From NCBI GenBank assembly GCA_910589425.1, contig CAJUSZ010000006.1, positions 43,351-107,350 on the forward strand: a stretch of DNA of 64,000 nt, read 5' to 3'. Both the position numbers and the translations under genes were made by a program. Positions within the stretch are counted from its first letter, which is position 1. Every line of letters starts with the position of its first letter. Positions 58,208-64,000 of this stretch are shown piece by piece. The notes under the pieces were generated by a model, which was given only the letters and a program-made list of their open reading frames with translations, had not been told where the DNA came from and did no database searches. Source of the stretch: an uncultured Muribaculaceae bacterium (GTDB taxonomy: Bacteria > Bacteroidota > Bacteroidia > Bacteroidales > Muribaculaceae).

Positions 58208-58681
58208 ATGAGACACAATAAAAAATTCAACCACCTGGGTCGCAAGAAGGCACATCGCGAGGCTCTGCTTTCGAACCTTACGATCTCTCTTATCATGCAT
58301 AAGAGAATATTCACGACTTTGGCCAAGGCGAAAGCTCTCCGCATGTACTGCGAGCCTCTGATCAACCGCTCGAAGAAGGACGACATGCAGAACCGTCGCC
58401 TCGTCTTCAGCTATCTCCAGAACAAGGACGCTGTCAAGGAGCTTTTCGGCGTGGTTGCCGAGAAAGTTGCCGACCGTCCCGGCGGCTATACCCGCATTCT
58501 CAAGACCGGACACCGTCTTGGCGACAATGCCGAGATGTGCATGATCGAGCTTGTGGACTTCAACGAGGGTATGCTTGAGGCCAAGGATACGAAGAAAGCC
58601 AAGACAACACGTCGTTCGCGCCGCAAGAAAGCCGATGCCCCCGTGGAGGCACCCGCGGCCGAAACCACTGCAGCAGAGTAA
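58208..58681 (+). CDS. rplQ: 50S ribosomal protein L17
   Basis: A 157-residue L17: MRHNKKFNHLGRKKAHREAL, RTLAKAKALRMYCEPLI-like block (TTLAKAKALRMYCEPLINRS) and GGYTRILKTGHRLGDNAEMC. The C-terminal tail is Lys/Ala/Glu-rich, longer than in E. coli as is common in the phylum. Last gene of the superoperon. Confidence 0.98.
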   Translation: MRHNKKFNHLGRKKAHREALLSNLTISLIMHKRIFTTLAKAKALRMYCEPLINRSKKDDMQNRRLVFSYLQNKDAVKELFGVVAEKVADRPGGYTRILKTGHRLGDNAEMCMIELVDFNEGMLEAKDTKKAKTTRRSRRKKADAPVEAPAAETTAAE

Positions 58682-58708
58682 ATCCCATTTGAATATTGAC
58701 AAGTGCGA

Positions 58709-58738
58709 GCGCGATTCCGGCCCTGTCCGGGGTCGCGC
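58709..58738 (+). terminator. Terminator of the ribosomal protein superoperon
   Basis: GCGCGATTCCGG (58709-58720) pairs with CCGGGGTCGCGC (58727-58738), a 12-bp stem with two G-T pairs and a 6-nt loop, followed by CATTATTCTTTCTT. Confidence 0.78.
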
Positions 58739-58886
58739 CATTATTCTTTCTTCTCATCCGGCTTATTGGGGATTGTCGGCGTGATCGACGGCATCCCGAT
58801 ATGAGTCTGTGTGGTAAACGCACTCTGAATTTTGAACCGAAAGATCTATTTTCACATTTCTATATCAGAAATACAATAAATAAGAT

Positions 58887-60398
58887 ATGATGGCAAAAAA
58901 AGCAATGCTCGTCATCCTCGACGGATATGGTCTCGGCGACCATAAGCGGGATGATGCAATTTTTAATACCCCGACGCCCTATATAGATTCTCTTATGGCT
59001 GATTATCCTCACTCAAGGCTTATGGCTTGCGGCGAGGACGTGGGTCTGCCGGAGGGGCAGATGGGCAACAGTGAGGTAGGACATCTCAACATCGGCGCAG
59101 GCCGCGTGGTGTATCAGGATCTGGTTAAGATCAACCGTTCGATAGCCGACGGATCAATCCGCACCAATCCGGAGATTGTCTCGGCTTTCTCCTACGCGCG
59201 CGATCATAACGTGCCTATCCATTTCATGGGGCTGACTTCGACGGGAGGCGTACATTCGTCGCTGGACCATCTGTATGCTTTGTGCGACATCGCCCGCGAC
59301 TATAAGCTCGAGGATGTCTTTATCCATTGCTTCATGGACGGACGCGACACAGATCCCAAGAGCGGTGCCGGATTTCTTGCCGATGTCGCGAGGCATTGTG
59401 CGGAGTCGACCGGCAGGATAGCGTCCGTGATAGGACGTTTCTACGCTATGGACCGTGATCATCGCTGGGAGCGTGTGCGAGAGGCATACGATCTTCTTGT
59501 GAATGGAAAAGGAACCCCGGCCACCGACATGGTGAAGGCTGTGGAGGAATCCTATGCCGACGGGGTAACCGACGAGTTCATCAAGCCGATAGTCAATTCA
59601 TCGTTCGACGGGCGTATAGGAGAGGGGCATGTGGTGATCTTCTTCAACTATAGGAATGACCGTGCGAAAGAGCTTACTACGGTTCTGACCCAGCATGAGG
59701 AGGATGGCATGAAGCCGATCGACGGGCTTCAGTATTACTGCATGACTCCTTATGACGCCTCGTTCAAGGGAGTCCACATCCTGTTCGACAAGGTGGACGT
59801 GGCAGACACGCTTGCCGAATATCTGTCGAAGCAGAACATGAAGCAGCTCCACATAGCGGAGACAGAGAAGTATGCCCACGTTACGTTCTTCTTCAACGGT
59901 GGCCGCGAGGCGGAATGGCCGGGCGAGGAACGCATACTTGTCCCTTCCCCCAAGGTGGCCACCTACGATCTGAAGCCTGAGATGAGCGCTCACGAGGTTA
60001 CGGAGAAGCTTGTGGCTGAGATCGACAAAGAGAAATTCGACTTCATCGTGGTCAATTTCGCCAACGGCGATATGGTGGGACACACGGGTGTTTATCCCGC
60101 TATCCAGAAGGCTGTCGAGACCATAGACTGTTGTGTCCGCGATGTGATAGAGGCTGGCAAGGCTCACGGCTACGAGTCGATAATCATAGCCGACCATGGC
60201 AATGCCGACCATGCTCTTAACGAAGACGGGACACCCAATACGGCTCACTCGCTCAATCCCGTGCCGTTCATCTATGTGTCGGGCAATAAGGAAGCGAAAG
60301 TGTCTGACGGGCGTCTTGCCGACGTAGCGCCGTCGATCCTGCACATCATGGGATTGCCCAAGCCTGCGGATATGACAGGAGAGAATCTGATAGGGTAA
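58887..60398 (+). CDS. gpmI: 2,3-bisphosphoglycerate-independent phosphoglycerate mutase
   Basis: Interconverts 3- and 2-phosphoglycerate in glycolysis, with two manganese ions. The 503-residue alkaline-phosphatase-superfamily enzyme has VILDGYGLGDH (metal Asp), catalytic Ser in QMGNSEVGHLNIGAG, MGLTSTGGVHSSLDHL, DGRDTDPKSGAG, YAMDRDHRWERV, FFNYRNDRAKEL, VNFANGDMVGHTG and IIADHGNADH in order. ATG at 58887 is followed directly by another ATG at 58890; either may start. A 205-bp spacer after rplQ contains the operon terminator. Confidence 0.98.
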   Translation: MMAKKAMLVILDGYGLGDHKRDDAIFNTPTPYIDSLMADYPHSRLMACGEDVGLPEGQMGNSEVGHLNIGAGRVVYQDLVKINRSIADGSIRTNPEIVSAFSYARDHNVPIHFMGLTSTGGVHSSLDHLYALCDIARDYKLEDVFIHCFMDGRDTDPKSGAGFLADVARHCAESTGRIASVIGRFYAMDRDHRWERVREAYDLLVNGKGTPATDMVKAVEESYADGVTDEFIKPIVNSSFDGRIGEGHVVIFFNYRNDRAKELTTVLTQHEEDGMKPIDGLQYYCMTPYDASFKGVHILFDKVDVADTLAEYLSKQNMKQLHIAETEKYAHVTFFFNGGREAEWPGEERILVPSPKVATYDLKPEMSAHEVTEKLVAEIDKEKFDFIVVNFANGDMVGHTGVYPAIQKAVETIDCCVRDVIEAGKAHGYESIIIADHGNADHALNEDGTPNTAHSLNPVPFIYVSGNKEAKVSDGRLADVAPSILHIMGLPKPADMTGENLIG

Positions 60399-60426
60399 GA
60401 GTCTGGTTGACCAGACGGCGATGAAA

Positions 60427-60461
60427 ACGGGGACGTTTCAGAAAAACTGAGGCGTCCCCGT
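60427..60461. terminator. Bidirectional terminator between gpmI and rsgA
   Basis: ACGGGGACG (60427-60435) and CGTCCCCGT (60453-60461), extended by TCAG/CTGA. The minus strand continues with TTTT. A small GTCTGG/CCAGAC hairpin (60401-60416) precedes it. Confidence 0.75.
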
Positions 60462-60481
60462 AGTCTGTATCCTGGCCAATT

Positions 60482-61480
60482 TCAGAACGGTTTGCGGTAT
60501 TTGTCGGCACCGGCCTCGGTTGAGGCCTCCTCGAGGATAGAGATGTAGGAAGTGTAGCGGCTTTCCGATATGTAATGGTCGGCCACGGCTTGCTCCACGG
60601 CGCATCCCGGTTCACCGCAATGGCGGCAGTCTCCGTAGCGGCAATCCCGTCCGAATCTGAAGATCTCCGGAAAATAATGGGACACTTCCGCCGGTTTGAA
60701 ATCGATGGTGCCGAACCCCTTCACTCCCGGAATGTCGATTAGGTCTCCACCGTCAGGGAGAGGGATCATCTCGGAGAATGTGGTGGTGTGCATTCCTGTG
60801 TGGTGAATGCTTGAAATCTCCCCGGTGCGCAGCTCCGCGTCCGGGACAAGCGCGTTTATGAGACTTGATTTGCCAACCCCGCTGTTTCCAGCCAGAAGAG
60901 TGATCCGGTTTCGGAGGCATTCCCGCAATTCTCCTATGCCGGTGCCGGTTGTGGCGGAGATGATGAAAACCTTGTAGCCGATTGATGAGTATAGATTGGC
61001 GATCGCTGAGGCATATTCGCTGTCATCGTCGTCCCACGTGTCGCATTTGTTTATTACAAGGATTGCAGGCACGGCGTATGCCTCGGCTGTGGCAAGAAAT
61101 CTGTCGATGAAAGTGGTGGTGGTGGCCGGATTTCTCAGGGTCGCCACCAGGACAGTCTGGTCAATGTTGGCCGCGAGGATGTGGGATTCCTTTGAAAGGT
61201 TTGATGCCCGGCGGATTATGTAGTTTCTCCTGGGTTCGATGCCTGTTATGAAGTCGGCGTCGTCGGCGGCTTCGGCTACGGTTACTATGTCTCCGACGGC
61301 CACGGGATTTGTGGTGCGTATTCCTTTAATCCTCAGATTTCCCTTGATGCGGCAATTGGCCAGTCTTCCGTCGTCGAGCCTTACGGAGTATGCGCTGCCT
61401 GTGTTGCGCACCACGGTGCCTTTGCCGATCAATCTTACCGGCTGTGGGTCAGGATTGTCTTTTTTCTGTTTCTTTGCCAT
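60482..61480 (-). CDS. rsgA: Ribosome small-subunit-dependent GTPase A
   Basis: A late 30S-assembly checkpoint GTPase of 332 residues. OB-fold (about 20-85: GSAYSVRLDDGRLANCRIKG), circularly permuted G domain with NKCDTWD (G4) ahead of GNSGVGKSSLINALV (P-loop) and DIPGVKGFGTI (G3), and a zinc-binding end CRYGDCRHCGEPGC. Its promoter element lies only about 10 nt upstream of the ATG, so the leader is very short. Its gene position beside the ribosomal operon fits its role but it is transcribed separately. Confidence 0.97.
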   Translation of the reverse strand: MAKKQKKDNPDPQPVRLIGKGTVVRNTGSAYSVRLDDGRLANCRIKGNLRIKGIRTTNPVAVGDIVTVAEAADDADFITGIEPRRNYIIRRASNLSKESHILAANIDQTVLVATLRNPATTTTFIDRFLATAEAYAVPAILVINKCDTWDDDDSEYASAIANLYSSIGYKVFIISATTGTGIGELRECLRNRITLLAGNSGVGKSSLINALVPDAELRTGEISSIHHTGMHTTTFSEMIPLPDGGDLIDIPGVKGFGTIDFKPAEVSHYFPEIFRFGRDCRYGDCRHCGEPGCAVEQAVADHYISESRYTSYISILEEASTEAGADKYRKPF

Positions 61481-61491
61481 AGATTCTATTG

Positions 61492-61499
61492 CAAAGTTA
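61492..61499 (-). promoter_or_regulatory. -7 element of rsgA
   Basis: TAACTTTG on the minus strand fits TAnnTTTG. The predicted leader is under 12 nt; no -33 TTTG at normal spacing. Confidence 0.55.
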
Positions 61500-61617
61500 A
61501 CAAATAATCCCTAATGCCGGTTAACAAAAGAGAGGTTAAGGTTGTTTAAAACTAAAAGACGCAGAGCGTGGCTCCGCTTTTCTATTATAGATAATAATGA
61601 TTTAATCTTAAGGTAAA

Positions 61618-61824
61618 ATGAATATCGAAACAATTGGCACATGGGCCGGGGAAGTCTATAAGGCTCTCGAAGAATGCCCGTCAAGAACAATGAGTCTGAA
61701 AGAACTGAAAAAAGCTACAAAACTGAAGAAAGACTTCCTGATGGCGGCTTTCGGCTGGCTCGGTCGTGAAGGTAAAATCTCTGTTTCAGAAACCGACGAC
61801 GATATTGTCGTCGCACTTGTCTGA
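61618..61824 (+). CDS. Small winged-helix protein (DUF2582-like)
   Basis: A 68-residue single-domain protein: MNIETIGTWAGEVYKALEE, LKELKKATKLKKDFLMAAFG, WLGREGKISVSETDDDIVV. This matches the winged helix-turn-helix DUF2582 family, whose function is unknown. It is a single-gene unit, divergent from rsgA, and ends at a strong terminator, which suggests solid expression. Confidence 0.85.
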   Translation: MNIETIGTWAGEVYKALEECPSRTMSLKELKKATKLKKDFLMAAFGWLGREGKISVSETDDDIVVALV

Positions 61825-61857
61825 AAGACGTTCCGTCGATAGACGGAGATTGTTTTT

Positions 61858-61900
61858 ACGGTCTGCAATGGATTTGATCCGTTTGCAGGCCGTCTTTTTT
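61858..61900 (+). terminator. Intrinsic terminator of the winged-helix gene
   Basis: ACGGTCTGCAA (61858-61868) and TTGCAGGCCGT (61883-61893, one G-T pair), followed by CTTTTTT. Confidence 0.88.
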
Positions 61901-62123
61901 AACGCGTGTCCATGACAGATGACAAGAGATAATTCGGAGATATTTGCAAAATGTCATGGTGCCCGCATCACTCCTTCCTCATAACGAGAAATTTATCTCA
62001 AAGATACACCGCCGGGATTTTCACGTTTATTATTAAACAAGCTCTTAATATCGGGACTTTATGAATGTTTGGCTGTCGCTATGGCTATTGGAGTGGTGAT
62101 AAATCAGGATAATGCTTTGTTTT
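61901..62123. other. Gap without a gene
   Basis: The only structure noted is an inverted repeat CCATGACA/TGTCATGG (61910-61917 with 61952-61959). No promoter or reading frame of note. Confidence 0.4.
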
Positions 62124-62564
62124 CTATCTGCGGAAAGGCACGGGCCATATAACCCTTACGGGCACTGGCTGTCCGTTGATCTTCCCGGGAGTCCACGAAG
62201 GCATCGCGGCGAATATGCGCAGGGCCTCCTGATTGAGCGATGATTCCACCCCTTTGAGGATCTTGATATTGCTTACCGATCCGTCTGTGTTGATTACGAA
62301 AGAGCATGTAACACGTCCCTGAATCCCTTTTTTATATGCCTCGGCAGGGTATTTCCGTGTTTCGTTGATGAATCCGACCAGTTTTGAATTTCCGCCGGGA
62401 AACACGGGTTTCTCGCTGACGAAATCATATTCATATACTTCTTTATAGATGGTCTGGCCGTTGGACCGGCCGCAGTTGATCCTGCAAGTCTGTGCCGTTG
62501 CCGGCTGGACCACAGCCATCAGGCATGGAAAAAGAAACAGAGGCGTTAGCAATAGGCGTGCCAT
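62124..62564 (-). CDS. Exported TonB C-terminal domain protein
   Basis: A 146-residue protein with a signal peptide (LLLTPLFLFPCLMAVVQPAT, cleavage near ATAQ) and a TonB/energy-transducer C-terminal domain: EKPVFPGGNSKLVGFINE, YPAEAYKKGIQGRVTCSFVI, DGSVSNIKILKGVESSLNQE, MPSWTPGKINGQPVPV. Typical TonB has an uncleaved inner-membrane anchor and a proline-rich linker; neither is present, so it may be a free periplasmic TonB-like protein. Divergent from porQ. Confidence 0.9.
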   Translation of the reverse strand: MARLLLTPLFLFPCLMAVVQPATAQTCRINCGRSNGQTIYKEVYEYDFVSEKPVFPGGNSKLVGFINETRKYPAEAYKKGIQGRVTCSFVINTDGSVSNIKILKGVESSLNQEALRIFAAMPSWTPGKINGQPVPVRVIWPVPFRR

Positions 62565-62677
62565 ATCATGGGGTCGGTGCGTCGGATGGTGTTATGATTG
62601 TTATAGATGGGCCGGATTCCTCGGACCGGTGTCGGCCGGACACTCAAAGAGCGTGGCCGATCCGCTGAATCGCGATG

Positions 62678-62709
62678 CAAATATAGCCTTAAATAAGGAA
62701 TCTGCCAAG
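62678..62709 (-). promoter_or_regulatory. Promoter of the TonB-domain gene
   Basis: TATATTTG (62685-62678, minus strand), with a near-consensus -33 CTTG 20 bp upstream. Leader about 110 nt. Confidence 0.6.
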
Positions 62710-62835
62710 CTCAGATGGTTGTATTACATCAACTTTAAGGTTGTTTTACTTTTTTTTACACTTAGGATCTGTCGTCTGCGGGTGGAAAGAGCGGGCTACA
62801 CAATAAGGGTCTGGCGTGAACGTTATAAAAGAGAT

Positions 62836-63858
62836 ATGAAGCGATTTCGACATACCCTTATCGCGTTGGCTGCCTTGGCAGCCGGAGTCCCTGGATTGCG
62901 GATGCAGGCGCAGTATGGCCGTTCGGTATATAATTTTCTTGAGATACCGACTTCGGCTCATGTATTCGCACTGGGAGGGACCAATGTCGCGCTGATCGAC
63001 GACGACATAACTCTTGTGGATCAGAATCCGGCGTTGCTCGGTCAGGAGATGGACATGCAGCTCGGCTTCTCATACATGCTGCACATGCAGACATCAAATT
63101 TCGCGTCGGTCCGGTTCGGTATGGCGGCCGGAGAGCGGGGAGCGTGGGCGGCCGGAATACGCTATCTGAACTACGGGAGTTTCCGCCAGACTGAAGCCGA
63201 CGGAACCGAAGGGGGATCGTTCAAGCCTCAGGACATAGTGTTTGAGGGCTCGTATTCCCACGATTTCACCGACCGTCTGCGCGGCGGGATCAACATGAAG
63301 ATGGTCTACAGCAATTATGAGATCTATTCTGCATTCGCCATGGCTGCCGATGTCGGCGTCAATTACTACAATGAAGAGAAAGATCTCTCGCTGTCGCTGG
63401 TGTTCAAGAATATGGGCGGGCAGCTGAAGCGTTTCGACAAATCCTATGACCGTCTTCCGTTCGACATCCAGGCCGGCTACATGCAGTCGCTGGGCACGTC
63501 TCCGATAAGCATAGGGATCACGGCTACCAACCTTGTGAGATGGAAGATGCCTTATTATTCCCACAAGAAGGATTCCGAGGAGATAGAACTCAAGCAGAAC
63601 TTCATATCGAATCTGTTCCGCCATCTTATCTTTGGCCTGCAATACAGCAACGAGAAATTTTATCTGGCTCTTTCCTACGACTACAAGACGGCCACCGACA
63701 TGGCTACGTTCCAGCGTAATTTCTTTTCGGGATTCAAGGTAGGCCTCGGTCTTAAGGTCAAGTCGTTCGCATTTGGAGTGGCCTACGCCATGCCCCACAA
63801 GAGCGCCTCCAACCTCATGGTCAATCTCACGACGGATCTTTGGGAACTGACGCACTGA
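62836..63858 (+). CDS. porQ: Type IX secretion system outer-membrane protein PorQ
   Basis: A 340-residue barrel of the PorV/PorQ family. PorQ works with PorU and PorZ at the cell surface in the type IX secretion attachment complex. After a signal peptide (HTLIALAALAAGVPGLRMQA) comes the family start YNFLEIPTSAHVFALGGTNV, then DDDITLVDQNPALLGQEMDM. Barrel strands end in VNLTTDLWELTH. The frame extends back to 62449, but the ATG at 62836 gives the signal peptide. The 142 bp after it hold a TATTTTTG at 63920-63927, possibly the promoter of the next gene. Confidence 0.92.
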   Translation: MKRFRHTLIALAALAAGVPGLRMQAQYGRSVYNFLEIPTSAHVFALGGTNVALIDDDITLVDQNPALLGQEMDMQLGFSYMLHMQTSNFASVRFGMAAGERGAWAAGIRYLNYGSFRQTEADGTEGGSFKPQDIVFEGSYSHDFTDRLRGGINMKMVYSNYEIYSAFAMAADVGVNYYNEEKDLSLSLVFKNMGGQLKRFDKSYDRLPFDIQAGYMQSLGTSPISIGITATNLVRWKMPYYSHKKDSEEIELKQNFISNLFRHLIFGLQYSNEKFYLALSYDYKTATDMATFQRNFFSGFKVGLGLKVKSFAFGVAYAMPHKSASNLMVNLTTDLWELTH

Positions 63859-64000
63859 TGGCCCGATATTAAACAGGTTCTAAAAATCCTGTGAAAATTA
63901 TTGAAAAATGAGGCGGTTATATTTTTGCGGGTCGGATAAAATTTGCTAACTTTCCCATCTTTGACACCTTATAGGAGATAAAACCGACATTATCGTCTGA

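Overview
The window comes from a member of the Bacteroidota, order Bacteroidales. The lineage shows in repeated promoters of the form TTTG-N19/20-TAnnTTTG, many starts with an A-rich leader instead of a Shine-Dalgarno site, PorQ and GldE homologues, GLPGLI and DUF4421 families, and zinc-free S14 and L36. A Muribaculaceae-like gut commensal is plausible, but the family cannot be fixed from this sequence alone.

Left part (1-28,000) holds housekeeping genes in short units: the end of an MFS sugar permease, a Bax-inhibitor-1 membrane protein, argS, a YitT/YczE-like membrane protein, an HU protein, two tandem rhomboid proteases with an endonuclease/exonuclease/phosphatase-fold protein, an M3 metallopeptidase, pnp with an Arg/Gly-rich tail, gldE with a phosphopantetheinyl transferase, a DUF4421 barrel protein, an operon of sugar ketoisomerase-like cupin, DegT aminotransferase, mltG and DUF2007, then hpf, a lipoprotein, a Xer recombinase, rpsU, a gamma carbonic anhydrase, an aminopeptidase P, ftcD and a GlmU-like nucleotidyltransferase. 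Between ftcD and the GlmU-like gene lies a stretch with its own promoter, long inverted repeats and a T8 terminator. It reads as a structured non-coding RNA of about 325 nt.

Centre (28,100-58,740) is the str-S10-spc-alpha ribosomal superoperon: rpsL, rpsG, fusA, rpsJ to rpsN, then rpsH to rplQ with secY, map, infA, rpmJ and rpoA. The normally contiguous rpsN-rpsH junction is split by about 11.65 kb of accessory DNA (38,646-50,298). That segment carries a threonine aldolase, a PNPOx-like flavoprotein, and a compact minus-strand operon with six GLPGLI-family secreted proteins, a TonB-receptor-like outer membrane protein and a small barrel protein, headed by a Crp/Fnr-type regulator. Most genes in this operon overlap by 4 or 8 bp. 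A 20-bp palindrome sits about 40 nt upstream of the expected operon start, where a class II activator would bind. Hairpins follow rpsN, and a new promoter with a structured leader precedes rpsH, so the ribosomal operon appears to be split into two transcription units.

Right part (58,740-64,000) has gpmI, rsgA, a small winged-helix protein, a secreted TonB-domain protein and porQ (type IX secretion). No CRISPR array, rRNA, tRNA, transposase or prophage gene was seen. Coordinates of short sites were read by eye and may be off by a base or so.
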